From: Pachypanchax playfairii
Lineage: Eukaryota; Chordata; Actinopteri; Cyprinodontiformes; Aplocheilidae
Assembly (NCBI GenBank): GCA_006937955.1
Contig: SSNP01000010.1
Span: forward strand, 1,160,726 to 1,224,725
Reading direction: 5' to 3'
DNA length: 64,000 nucleotides
Part shown: positions 11,291-24,829 of the stretch, one piece after another
Layout: every line of letters begins with the position of its first letter
How positions within the stretch are numbered: position 1 is the stretch's first letter
Position numbers and translations under genes: made by a program
The notes under the pieces: model-generated
Database searches by the model: none
Seen by the model: the letters and a program-made list of their open reading frames with translations, nothing else
What the model was told of the DNA's origin: nothing

Positions 11291-12468
11291 GGGCCTGATT
11301 TATCAATATTCCAAGTAAAGAGTGCAAAATTGCGTGCGCTGCAAAGATTTTGCACCAAGGGCGTGTTCCTGATTTGCAGGTGATCCACTAAGACTGATTG
11401 CGCAATTGTTAACCAGTGCAAAAAGCAATATTCAAATGAGGAATTTGACGGCGCTATTCTCTTGCGGGCGCAAGAAAGGCGCAAACGGAAAATATGAGCG
11501 GAAGAGGCAAAAAATATATTGCTGAGCCGCAACAAAGACATCCTCAGGCTCCACTCTGTAAGGTTGTGAATATTATGCAACACACATCAAACAACAGTAA
11601 TCATGNAAACCTGGTAAGCAAAGTGTCCCTCCAGTGCAAACATCGACACTTGCTTCTCAGGATGCAATGTGCTCCACAATGTTTCTCGTGCAGATTATAT
11701 CGATGTTACTCCTGAGCAGTCAGGTTGAGCACAGGTGTTAGGAGGGAGGGGTAAAGGGGGTCTGCATCACCTTAGGAATCGATCACGAGCTACTATTAGA
11801 TCCATAAATGTGTGGAATGATATTTACTGCACAAATAATGTAACACATGCAAATAAGAGCCAACCATCTCCATATTCACCATCTCTAAACCTTGTAAGTA
11901 TAACACTGTTCCTGAGAATGAAAGAATCATGAGCCTGAAGAATTTGCCACATTTTTTGCATCCCAAGTGTTTGGAAAATGAATGTATCTGCTCGCGTAAC
12001 ATTGTATTCAAAACCTGTGACACATGCCAGACAATCTATCCTGGGAGACGCAGCACTAACTGTCATGGTGTGCTGGAATGATCCAGACATCTGTCTGAGT
12101 CCTTCTCCTCACAACAATCACTGCAGTCATTTCTGCGCCGAGTTAAGGCATGCTTTTCAAAGGCGGTAAAAATATGCGCAAAATTAGAAGCCACAAACAT
12201 TTTCAGGTTTGATAAATCACACCGCGCCTGGAACGCCCACTTATTTACATGTTCTCCTCCCAATATTTTGCGCCTTCAGACAGAAACGCCCACGTTGCAT
12301 ATTCATCAAGGGGAAAAGCGCTAAAATGAATTTGCGCATCTAGCGGCAGGTTTAACAAGCACAATTTTGCCTGTGCGTCCAAAGTAAAATCACCCGCTGC
12401 TTGTTTTTGCGGCCGCTGAGGGGTTTGCGCCTGTTTTAACAACCGCAAACCTTTGATAAATCAGGCCC
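11291..12468. mobile_element. Harbinger-like DNA element, TGA target duplication
   Basis: The left end GGGCCTGATTTATCAA and the right end TTGATAAATCAGGCCC are inverted repeats. Both flanks carry TGA (11288-11290 and 12469-12471), a 3-bp duplication as left by PIF/Harbinger transposases. The inside is rich in gcgc and tttgcgc motifs and includes one undetermined base at 11606. A second inward copy of the end motif, tttgataaatca, lies at about 12208, so the element may be composite. Short open frames inside show no recognisable transposase. The class assignment is inference from ends and target size. Confidence 0.65.
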
Positions 12469-13104
12469 TGAATGTTCTACAGTAAAAAAGAAAGAAGTAA
12501 ATTCAATTATTTCTACAGTTAAAGTTACCAAAGCCAGACACTTGCTCCACAGGAACATGGGGCTCACATGAACAGTTTGATGTAAAACATTCCTCCAGAA
12601 AAAACAATGAATGAATACAAGGTGTTATTCACAGTTGGATTCTCCCAAATTCCTGGGATGACTAGGGCTACATGAGTGCAAATGCAAGTACACGAGAAGT
12701 AACGTTTAAAAAAAGTGCTCTGTTCATAAACAAGTACCAAGCGATGTAACAGGAAATGTACATCTTTTACAGAAATTACATGAAAACAACCATAAAAGTA
12801 CAAAAAAGAAAATGTACAAACATGATTGTATTTTTCTGACTCTGAGCGCTTGGAAACAGGACATCTATGAGTAACATGACTGTAACTGACAGGGTAAACA
12901 TGTTTTGTGCTAAGTGCATCTTTTCAGAACACTCAGCTGTTTTTTTGTAGCAAGAAAATATATATTTTATATAAAAGATAAAGTAAAAATGCAGCATATT
13001 TTTAAATCTAAGTCAGAGCAAATCTAGTCAATATGGGGACTTCGGTAAACAAAACATATTGCTGAGGCATCTGTATATACAGCTAATGCATGTATGCAGC
13101 CTAA

Positions 13105-13271
13105 CATGTTATGGAAGCCATACATTTATTGACTGTGAATGGGCCCCTGCTCCACTATCACAGATAGAAACTGCATATGTACCATAGGCTGCCAGCATTG
13201 TCTTTGTGATCTGTATTGCACACAGCCACAGGAGTTTGAGGATCGATGCGTTCTCCTAGTTAGCAGCAGTA
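13105..13271 (-). terminator. sacs: sacs 3' UTR and likely poly(A) signal
   Basis: On the minus strand a canonical AATAAA is read from 13130 down to 13125, about 140 bases after the sacs stop codon. Longer 3' UTRs reaching toward 12.5 kb are possible. No other feature is visible between 12.47 and 13.27 kb. Confidence 0.5.
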
Positions 13272-16200
13272 TCATATTTTTTGCTGCACAAATGTTTCAA
13301 GCTTTATGATAATGCGTGCAGTACACTCCATCACTCTCATTGCCACTTCAGATGTGTATCTGTCATTGGGAATCTGTGGAAATGGCAGCAGATCGGGGTA
13401 GCGAGTTCGGAGGCTGTCTACACCATATCCCTCTAAGATCTGAACATCACTGGCAAGGCCTCTTAACTGGGAGTTGTACTCCTCCACTTTCTGAGCGAGC
13501 GCGGTTGGTTTCACATCTTTGTCAGACTTTCCTCTGACTGCATAGTCAGCAGCTATCAGTGCAAGTTTTGTAGCTAAGTAGCATTTGAAACAAACCCACT
13601 CATTAGCATTTTTATGAAGATCATTCCGAGCAGCGGAGTAGTTTGCTCTGGCTTGTCTTAACCATCTGCGAGCTTCTACGGGGTTTCCAACTGTCTTAAA
13701 TGTTGGAGGTACAAAGAAACGGTGTGAGTGTGTTGATCCTGCATAGCTTGAGTAATGTTCCCTGAACTGTTGCCTTTCTGACTTGTGACTAGTTGCTTCT
13801 TGGTTCCATGATGAATAAAACCTTTGAAATGAAAACTTCTCTGACTGGAAGCGAGACGATGATGTGGAGAAGGATCTTCTGGAAGCCCTGTCAGTATTTT
13901 GCTGATCAGCCAATGTCTGTTTTTCCATTCTATTAATCTCATTTTGTAAGTGCTTGAACACTTCTGTGGCGATGTCCAGATTCTCAGCATTTTTGTCTGG
14001 ATGCCACTTGAGATACAGACGGCGGATTATCTTTTTCCTTTCTGTCTCAGGAAGCTTCCAAGCTTGTTCAACTACTACAGTGACTTCTTTCAGAATCTCA
14101 GGCAATGAGTGTAGCTTAATCTTTTTGGGGGAGGGTTTTTGAGACGGAGGTCGGAGGTTTTCTTTTCCTGTAAAGAGAGGAGGAATCATTCTCAAACCAG
14201 AGGACCGACTCTCTGGACTTGTAGGGGTTGACAGTGCTGTGCTATCTTGAACATGAGGAGTTTCTTCTTGTCTGGAAAATTTGTACAAGTCAAGGGAACT
14301 GACTATTTTATACTCACTGTAACCAATGTCAATCTGGAAACATTTTCCCAGGACACTCGTGTTTTCCTCCTCATCTCTTTCTACTTCCTGAACAATGATA
14401 GCATATGTATAGGTTGGCTGATAAGACCCATATATGTCTCCTCCCTCAGAGTCTACAAGGTAGCCCACATATTCCCCTGGATAAAATACATTCATTGGAT
14501 CCATGAGTAGTGTGTGGTGAATCTCTGCTGGTATTGGAGTTCCAGGAAGGGGTAGCTCAAGTTTTGAAGGCTCTGTTGAGTCGTACTTGACACCAAGGTT
14601 GTCCAGTTTTTCAGTGATTCTGTAAATGTCATTGCAGCCCAACATGGCAATCAGATAGGATGTGTCAGAAATCAAATTGTCTGTTGCAGACTTCAGTGTC
14701 ATAGCTAGGGCCAGAAGAAAGTTAATATCTTTGCTGTCTGAATGCTGGATGTAGAGGTGAATCACAGCTGTTCCGTATCGCTTCAGGAAAGCAAGAGTTT
14801 CACTGCGACTGTGTGGGATGGGACTGCATCCCTTCACTCTTAAGGTTGTCTGTAGTTTCTCAAAACAGGACACTTTGAGTCCCTCACAAAGTGCTTTGCA
14901 CAGACGTATGGCTTTCTCTTCATTCACAAGGTATGCATTGTCATTCTCGTGTTTCATTATCCTGATTAAACCTGTGATGAACTGTTCAGAGGACAGAAGT
15001 AGTTGAAGACGGCCTTGTAGAGAGCAAAGAGCCCCGAACTGACACATTTTTGGAGAATCCTCATCAAGATGCTCCTCAAGAATGCTACTCAACAGTCTAG
15101 GTCTTAGTTTCTGAGGCAGTAGCATGATAAGCTTTGTGTGGAAGGCATGGTCTTTGCCCAGATAACACTGACTCATGTCAACAAGCATCTGAACTCCAAC
15201 ATTACCCTGAATTCTGCTTTTGTAGTGTGGCGCATCATCGAACACTAAGGTGTTGGATTTTGCTAATCTACCATCATGACTTGGCAGATAAAACATCAGA
15301 TCTCTGAGACTGTCGAGATCTTTGCGAATTTCGACTGGATCATTGTGAAGGGACTTGAACAGTCCAGAAACAACCCGTTTCACAGTTCTCATTTCGTTTG
15401 GGTCAAGCTGCTTTCCTTCAGAACTCCTGTAAATTCTCCACAGGACTTCAACATATTGTTTAGTTGACACAACATCCTCTGTGCCGAGATGTTTGAAAAG
15501 CTGATGAAAGGTGCCGAGTTCTAGAGGTAACTTATACAAATAGGGCTTGAAATCTGATTCGTTGTCTAAATTGATGACCACTTCTTCAGGTTTCAGCAAT
15601 TTCCAGCCATCTTCGACCATGACAAAAGCTACACCACGAAGCAGGTGGCGAAAATCTCGTTTATCTGCACTGAGGAACTCGTATGTTGATCTTAAAACTT
15701 TGTTTCTGGTTTTTACCATGTCATCATCTGGGTTGGATATGTTGCAGATATTCCTGCAATTGCTTATGACTTTCTCAAGTGGTGGGTCTAAGTTAACACC
15801 TAACATGCTCAGCACTTGATCAAGTTGTTCTTGGCCAGTGAGGGTGCTATCCTCCTGATCCTTCATGCTTGAAGGTGTAGCTTTCTCGGGTAGGATTGGG
15901 CAAGATGTCCAAAGCAAGTGTATGATGTCTGTCTGCTTGAATTTTGGGTTTACTTGAGACCCACTGAAACGAATCAGAGGCAGTGTGCCACTCATTTCTT
16001 GGTACTGAGTATGAAGCTTGATGAGTTCTTTGGGGGCTCTCTCAGGACACAGAAATGGTATCATTGAAAGCTCCTTGAGAAAAGTTCCCTGAAACAGATC
16101 TGTCCTCTCTTTAAAAATGTGGTTCAAAAGGACATCAACAATGGTTTGCACTTTTTCTTTGGTCCAACTCTCTGTTTGAGCTTTGATGCTGACCTCTTTT

Positions 16201-19200
16201 GCAAACTGCAGAACCTGCTGCTGTGAAACCTCATACTTGAGACCAATATTTCTCAGAAATGTTATCCATGAGGTCAGCAACAATGATCCATTCTTCGGTT
16301 TTGTAATTTGCTCTACTTTCTTGAAAAAGTCACTTGGTATGAATGACTTTGCAGGTAACATAACTTCAAACACCCTCACTGTCTCATCATAGAAAAACTT
16401 GGCTGGTCTGAGTCTGTTTGAGGAGTCGTGGATAAACGACAGTCCCTCTAATTTCTCATTAAGCTGATCCTTAATCTTGCAAGATTCTTCCATGGACATA
16501 AGTCTTTCCTTCAAATAGACTATGTGTTCGACTTTGGCATCATAAGTCAAACTGTCCAATTTTGGCAGAAGGTGATGAAGGTAAATTTCAAGGTCATTGA
16601 TTGATACGCAGCCAAGGAAGGTGTAGAGTTCTTTCAGCTGTGGACTGTCAGTGAGAAATGCAAAGGACGACGTCTGAGCCCATTTCTCAATGTCTGCAGT
16701 TGGGATACTTTTTGAAAGGACATAGTTTTCACTATAGCTTGCAATGCTGATGTACCTGCCACTGACTGACTTAAAGCATGGGAGAAGTTTTAGACTCTGT
16801 GCATCTTGTTGTGAAAGGTTAGGCAGGTTACAATTAAAATACAACAGGAGAGCTTCAACATCCTTGTCTGTCAGGTTGGCTGTTTTAAATCCAGATGTTT
16901 GAATCATGTACTCCACAACTTTCAGAATGCTTGATGAGTTTTCAATGTTTGCAGTGTGCTGTGCCAGAAAAGGCATGATTTGGTTCTCTTTGACACAGAT
17001 TTTGTTTACTGCAAGCTGAATGCACCCTGCCTTCATTAGAGTGTGAAAGACTTTGTCATTTTGGCCTTGTGGAAATATGGCTACATGCATCAAACTTAAA
17101 GGTAGAAGTACATCATGATCTGGGATGACAAGCTTCTCTCTCGCCATGAACTTGGTTCCAGGTAGCAAAGCCCAGTCTTTCAGAATGTCAAGCACCGTGT
17201 CAAAGCTGGGTTTAAAGTCCACTTGATCTTCCTTAATAGCTATATTCTCACTGATGAAGTTCCACACATTCTTAAGCCAAGATTCGCTCGGAAAGGTGTC
17301 TTTCCACTTCACAGGGCTCTTTGTTCGATATTCTCTTTGTAGAACAGACCCTAGCAGGTCACCAAAACTGCTGATGTCAAAGTTCTTCGCAACTCTTGCT
17401 TTTAGCAGGATGTTGCTGTACCTCATGTACAATGTATTCAGAAACATTTCTTTCCTTGGTGATATTAGCTCATGATGTGTTGTCAGGAACTTTGGTCTCT
17501 TAGAATCAAACACCTGAAGCATATTGTCCATGGTTACTGACAGAGGCAAACCCTCAATTTTGACCTCATCCACCTCTACATCTTTGAAACAGTAGTCAGC
17601 CAGAAGCTTCAGATTATGAACAAGCTTATAGTTAGACTGTTGGAGACGACAGGGAAGTTTTCCAACATGGCAAGATGTGTCTGGTGCTGAGAACGTGTAA
17701 AGAAAGTGGCGGACGTCACCTGGCGTTAAATGACTGACTGGAATCCCGGCATCCTGCAAACACAAGTAAAGGTTTCCTGTTTCATCACAGCTGTGAATCA
17801 GATTGAAACCAATGTCAAGGAGCAAGGCTTTTAGCCTGTAGACATTTTCAGCCACAGATTTCCTTGACGTTATGTTGTACTCTGTGTTTTTTAAGTGATG
17901 AAGCTCATCCTGAAGCAGATTATCAAAGAAGGCTCGGCCTTTGTTTGCATTGCATGTATTCACCCATGAAATGTAAATGACAGAGTGCATGTCAGAGTTG
18001 TCCATCTGTGCTGCTCTGACAACAGGGAGCAAACGCTTTAGATCAGCATGGATGCAGTTGTATACAGCTTTAACCAGGCAGTACCAGTCTGGCTGTATGT
18101 CAAGTCTGTTGGTCGGAAAGAAAAACAGATATTTCCGTAATGTATCTTTCACAACATGAAGAGGTGTTCCTTGTAATATGGTCATGGTAGGATCAGGACC
18201 TGGAAAGTATCGTCGCCTCAGCTGAACCAGCAGTTCCACACAAGCTGGAGCTATAAGTGATGTCATCAAATTGTTATTCCAGTCACTTCTTACTCCAACT
18301 CCATTGTCATCTCTCCATAAGTTTCTTCTGGCTGAGTCTAGGGCAAAATGTCCATTGACATGAAAAGGCAAGCCAGTTTCCAGTGAGAGGGGCAGAAAGC
18401 AGAAAGCTCTATGGGGTTTCCTGTAATTGTGACTTACACATGCAGCCACACCTCCCCGAGGGAACAAAGTAATATCTTCATTTTTGTGGGCTGAAATCAC
18501 ACTTTTTGAGACAATTTCAATGTCAGGGAAGCCAGATCTGTTGCAGATCATCCATGAGGTTAAGTTGCCCTCTGTGTCTTCTATGTCCATTGTGTAGGTT
18601 ATCTGTTGGACTGGGATAGCAGCAAGTTGCTTCTTTTTAGTGACACTATCAATGACAGAGGCATGGAACTGTTTGCGTTTTAGCCGATCGCCATCTGTTA
18701 TTTTGGCTGTCACGGAATACAACACCTTCAGTTCACCAGATGCGTAATCAATTTCACAGATGGATATTTTCTCCATGTGGTTGAGAAACATGAGTAGCTC
18801 TGCACCATCTGTTTTTAGCTTATCTAAAAGGTTTTGCACCATTCTGTCAGATGCAGGGACAGCACTGATCTCTGAAGTCTTTGCCATTTCTTTGGAGCGA
18901 ATGGGAAATCTGAACATTGTGCAGCGTTCAAGCTTAAAATGAGCACCCAAGTAGAGATTCAGAACATCTGAAAACTGAGATCGAAAGTCAGAGTCCAAGT
19001 CTCTAAACATTCGCCCAGGACTTGAAGATGTTGCACCTGGTGCATACTGTGCATGTGGATCAAAGATGCAGAGAATGTCATTATTTGAGATGAAGGATGG
19101 GCAATCAGTTATGTGATATACAGAATTGAATCCTATCCCATACTGACCAGTTTTGCCTGGATTGGCCTCTTTTGTTCCTCTTCCCAGGTTCTGAATACCA

Positions 19201-22200
19201 CGAATATCATCCTCTGTGAACGGTTGATTATTGTATACACAGAGGGCGGGGCCTTGCATTGGGATCCATTTATCATCAAATATTCTGTCTGTGGGGTGTG
19301 ATCTTGGATCAAATACAAAGTAGATTTCTGTGGCTTTGGCATCATCTGCATTTTGAAGCAGCTCTTTAAGCATTTCTTTCTCTGATGGATAAGCATTGAG
19401 AATGCTTTTAATTCTGCTTGTGAGTTTTTCTTTCTGTCCGAACTCACTGCCAAGTGGATTGAAGCAGACATTCGAGGCATATCTCTCCAATGCTTTGTGT
19501 CGTTTTGGCACTGCTCCTAATTTTACAGCAACCTCTCTTGGAATGTCCCCATGACAGTATTTCACAGAAGAGTCTCTGACTTTGATCCAAGGGCAGTCAT
19601 TGTAGCATAGGGATTTTGATGGCTGCAGTGTTAGATTGCAGTCTGGTAACAGAATCCCACCATAATTTGCTTGGCAGAACTCTTGGTTCTTATCTCGTAT
19701 TAAGCTCCATATTCCTTCACTAATTATTCTGCGGCACAGCTGGAAGTTTTCCTCCGTGAGGGTCCTTCGCCCACACTCTTGCTTCACATTCTCAAGAACT
19801 GAGGAAAAATCCTCAACTGTAAAGCTGTGTTGCACCCCAACGTTTTCAAAGAGCTCTCGGCAGCTGTTTCTGTATTTGTTTGGGAGCTGGTAAAGATGAG
19901 GAGCTGCATCAAAATTAAGGTGGAATGCAACTTTGGAGGGACTGACATATGTGTTCTCCACCAAGATGGAGTTGAATGCCTCTAGTTCTTTGGTTATTTG
20001 ACTTTTTATATTGTCATCTTGTAGCATTTCCTCATGAAGATACTTGTAACAGGCATTTGTTATGTTCTCCTGATATAGAGTGACACCATCAAATGACTGG
20101 GAAAGTTTGTTTAGTTGACTGATGACCAATTCAACTGGGGGCTTCCTTATTAGGCCGAGACCATCTTTCACAGCCAATGACATTGCACCACAGCCTTTAA
20201 AGGATGGCGAATTCTCATTCAGAATTGGCTTCATCAGACACACAGTGTCCTGATGTTCAGTTGTGAAGAGCTCTTGAGGAGAGAACATTGTTGCTGGGGG
20301 AACGCTGTTCCCATGCCATGGCAAAGAGAATCCAGCAGGCCTTGTCAGAAATGGAAGAAACTTGATGTTTTGTAGTGTCTCCAAGTACTGAGCTGCTTCT
20401 GGATCCCTGATCTTCAGCTTCTCATCAATGAGACTGAGCAGTATACTGCTACGGAAACATGCGGCTGAATGATCATTTTCGTTAAGCTCAATAACAGAAT
20501 GAGCGCGCTCAGTGAGGTCTTCCCAGGATAGATCATCTTTCACCATGCCCAACTGCACGAGTTTCACTAAACACACAGGATTTACATAGTCTTTGGAAGT
20601 CCCTTCAGGAAATCTTCCATCATCAGTGCTGTAGAGTTTAGCAACCCTTCCCTCAGGATGAATTAGTTTGGAAGGTAAAACCAGTTCCTTGTTGGGGCTA
20701 GAACAAGGGATACATGGAGTAACTCTGAGAATAGACTCAAAGTTTTCGAGTTTCTCATTTAAGACATAATGCATTAGGGGATCTCTAAACTCTTCGTCAA
20801 TTTCCTGGATGTGAGGGAAAAACACTTCTGAAAAGAACTGCTTCTCTGTGAGAGTGTTTTCCATTAACTTCCCTTTACAGCCAGCATCATCAAATCCCTC
20901 CTTCACCCAGTCAGGTAGCTCCACAGCACAGAGGCTCTGAGAACCGCTCCTCTTGAGGTATTTCAGGAATATCTTGAAAGCAGCAGGACCAATGTCTGGT
21001 CTGCAGAGTAAGGAATCATCAAGGAATCTGACATATTTGATTGACACCCAAGTTTTTCCATCTGAAAAAACCTTTGCTTGTTCACTGTCACCTCCTTTGG
21101 CAATCTCTTGGTAAATGCCCTGGCTGATTAGTATGAAGTCATCATGCACCTGACTGGGATCTGGCCATGCTGCATAGTAGCTGTACTCAATCAATTCTCC
21201 ACTTTCAGCCATTGAACGCAGCATTGCGAGAGCAGCTAAGTAGGCCTGGACAATGACATGTCTCATGAAGATGGAATTCCACTGTCCTTTTGTGTCAGTC
21301 TTCCAGATCTCTTTGCGGTTGGAAGTAACAGCAAAGCAGCCATTAATGTGAACTGGAAGGCCTGTCTTGATCCTGAGAGGTAAATAGCAAAACACCTCAC
21401 CAATTGGTGTAGCATTCGTCTTCACAACCCATTTGCGATTCTCTTCCTCTGAGAGAAGAACAGCCACTCCTCCACAAGGTACAAGTCCCAGTCTTTTTCC
21501 ACTATCACCGAGGGAAAACTTGAGTGCCTCATTTGCATCCATGCATGAGCAAATAAGCCAGTTGGTGACCTCAACTGCCTTTTGAGGCATGTCATCCGTC
21601 AGTCTCCTTGTTTGGATACCTTTTGCTGCCATCTCAAAGTACTGATTGGGATCTTCCTCTGAACCTCGGAACCTGTCNAGAGGGGAGTGGAGATCAACAA
21701 TGCGCTTGAAGACATTGTGAAACTCCTCTACCACAACCCGTATAATGCAGCCAGATTTGGGTATGTCAGCAGGCACTTTGTTGGTGCTTGCTACTTTTTT
21801 CATAATCTTTGCTGCAGATTTAAGGATGCTCAGAGGTCCATATGAAGATTTGCTTGACCACACACTTTTATTGATTGCGACAACATCTTGTGCTCCAGCT
21901 GGATTTGGCTCCTCATACTTCAGGTATTTTAATACCATACTTCCAACATGCTGTGTGAAAAGAATGAATCGATGGCCACATATGCTGAACTCGTCAACCA
22001 GAGAATAAATATCAGTGGTATTGTAGTACAGACTACTGATTTCACTGACTGACGCCTCCTGCTCTGTTCTAAAAGGGAGTCTGAACAGAGTACCGCTGTA
22101 TTTATAAGGTGAGTCCTGAGCTAAAGGCAGCTGGCAGTTGAAAACATTAATGAAAGGTTTGAACTGGTTGGGGAATTTCCTCAGCCTTTTTTGTTGTTTG

Positions 22201-24829
22201 CTCCAGTTAATTTTGATGCCTGGATTAGATCGGTCTCTGATGTGTTTGCTGATGTGATTGATGTTTGGATCAAACATGATCATGAACTCCCTGCTCATTA
22301 TAATGGGGATATCAGTGATGTGGTAAACTGAATTGAAACCCAAGCCAAATTTGCCAACTTTGTCTGCTTCACATCTCTTCACTGATCCACCAAGCCTTGT
22401 GATGTTCAGAAAGTCTGTGTCTGTGAACACAGCGTTGTTGAAGGACCACAAAGAGGGACCATGGCAAACAATCATGCCAGGGTCGAGGAGATTTTCTCGA
22501 ATATCAGTGTTTTTTCGCATGTCGATGAGGAAACTGCACTCTGTTGCACTGGCGTCATCAGCATTCTGAAGGAGCTCTTTAAAAATATCTGCTACAGATG
22601 GATATTCCTCCAAGATATTTTTTATTCTCACTGTCAGAGGTTCTTGTTGGCCTGATTGTTCGAAGCCAAGATTCTCTGGGTTGATCAATCTTGTACTCAA
22701 ACATGGCACCTTTAGCCACTCTGCAGTTTTCATTGGGATGTCATCATGGACCAGTACAATTGGTTCTGAGGCGTCTTCAAGCAAGTCGTTTAAATCGTCG
22801 ACCTTGATGTCACAGTAGGTGCATTCGTGAATGGGTTTCATTGCTAATTTGCTCATGTCTTTGTAACAAAGAATTGGCACATGCACATTTATGTCCACAG
22901 ATATCTGATTGTTGTACAGCCATCTTAGGATGTTAATCAAAAGCAGAATATTGTGTTTGCTTTCCTCTTTGGTCATCTGTCCTTCACATCTTTTTTGAAT
23001 TGTTCTGATGACATCAAACACATGGGCTGGGACAACCTCCTCAACTGAGCCGCAGAACTTGAAGAGCTTGTGAAATTTCCTCATGGTTTTGGGCAGAGAG
23101 TACAGGTACGGCTGCAAGTCTAGATCAGGGAGGGGTTTGAGGACGGTCTGGCCTGGTGATGAGAATGTCTTTCCAGTCCACACCCAGTCAAAAGGAAGAG
23201 ATTTCATTGCTTCTCTCGCATCCTCAAGATGAGCCTGCATGAAGCCGTAAATCTCAAACAAGATCTGCTGAAATTGATACCAGTCCTCTGTGGTGAATGC
23301 TTGAGATTTATGCCAGTCATTCACAGCTTTTAGGTGCTGTAACACTTGATCAACCTGTGGCTCTATACTGAGTTTCAGTGCTTTCTTCATACCTGCTGAT
23401 GTGTGTTCAACCAGTGCTACTGAGGATCCAACAAGAACTGCATGGGATAATTCACACATCTCAGACAAAGAGCAGATATTGAGAGTGTCTCCAACCCAAG
23501 CGAGGGTTTTAGGGTAAGTCAGGGGTCTCTCTTTGCAGACAGGTACCCATTTCAGCCGTTGCAGTGATGCCTGAGCATCACCTGATTTTATCAGCTTGGT
23601 TTGTTTGTTAAGTATTTGCAGGAGCATTTTTGCCTTCTTGATTATTAAGTCCCACTCAGGCTCATCACTGCTTTGCAGCTCATCCATCTTTCTTGCTACT
23701 TTGAGCACATCTTTTTCACTGACCTGCACCTCATTTCTTAGTCCCAGCTGTCTGAGTGAATGGAGGATATCAGAGGACGTTGTAAATATACTTGGGGGAA
23801 ACCTGGTTTCCTCTTCCATGTAAAACAGATGCTGTAGAATCTCTAGTTCAGGGTCAAAAAGATCTGAGGCCTTCACTGACTTCTCACAAGGCAGCTCAAT
23901 GAATTTAAGGGCAGACAGCCATCCTATCACGGATGGATTTTCATTTTTTAAAAATGCCAGATGTTTGAGAGCCCAAAGCATGATTTGGGTTGTTTCATCC
24001 TTTGAGTAAAACCCCTTCTCAATATCCTGAATAATCATCTTTAAGCACTCTGTTGTTTTCACTTGTTCAACATTAACCATCTTGATTAGACGGATTGACT
24101 CCTCATCACAGCAAGCCACAAGATTTTCTGATAGTTTCACATCTGGTGGGTACTTGGCTCTGTGATGTAAAGCTCTTGCACCTCTCAGTGAAGTAAAAGC
24201 TTCTGTACCTTCAGAACAGGTTCCTACTTTCTCAAAGATGGAGAGATCCAGCAGGGTGTGCCTTTCCCTCTCTGTGATGTCAGACAGTCCTGCAAGAAAG
24301 TTTCTGAGCACAATTTTCTCTTTTTCGGAGAAAGAAGAGACCGTGCTGGATAATCGTTGTGTTGACAGCCTGTTCATAATTTGCAGAAGCATACTGGGAG
24401 AACATGGGTGAATGTAGTTCTTAAGCAGAGGGTGCTGCAAACATAAATCCAGCTTTTTTATTACAACTCCTCCAAGTTTTTCAAAAATTTCAAGAAGGTT
24501 TTCAGAAACTGGTATCTCTTCATCATCCACATGAATTATGGGTGAGGGAGTTTTGAGACGAAGAAGTTTAGCTTTGCTCATGCTTTCTGTAAGTGGCACA
24601 AGTGGAATTAAAGGCATGTCTTCAAAGGTATTTAGGTCATCTGCAAAGTGGATATAGAGATGTTTCCAAATCATCTTTAACCAGGAAACTGTAGGATGCC
24701 TCAGCTCTCTGTTTCCAGGTTCCCATTCAACACTGAAGTCTCTTATTGGCCAGGCTGTGGATAGGATCTCCTTAATAAGTCGAGCTGATCGTTCAGGGTT
24801 CAGCACTTGCAGTTGAGTGCAGGGTCGTC
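13272..24829 (-). CDS. sacs: sacs giant last exon (exon 9)
   Basis: A single 11,558-bp exon starts after the acceptor read on the minus strand as atcgtaacag, at GRPCTQLQVLNPE, and ends at TGA (13274-13272) after FVQQKI. It holds sacsin repeats 2 and 3. Repeat 2 has KELLQNADDASATE near 22.57 kb and VGKFGLGFNSVYHITD; repeat 3 has KELLQNADDAKATE near 19.35 kb and TGQYGIGFNSVYHITD. The J domain (IRRLYLKWHPDKN, HPD at 14003-13995) and the HEPN domain (RWLRQARANYSAARNDLHKN, about 13.54-13.68 kb) follow. One undetermined base at 21678 falls in the third position of a CTN codon, so the residue is Leu in any case. A single vertebrate sacsin exon of this size is known from mammals. Confidence 0.97.

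Noticed and set aside
13316..23823. Many short + strand open frames opposite the sacs giant exon
   Set aside because: They are antisense shadows of a strongly conserved coding exon.
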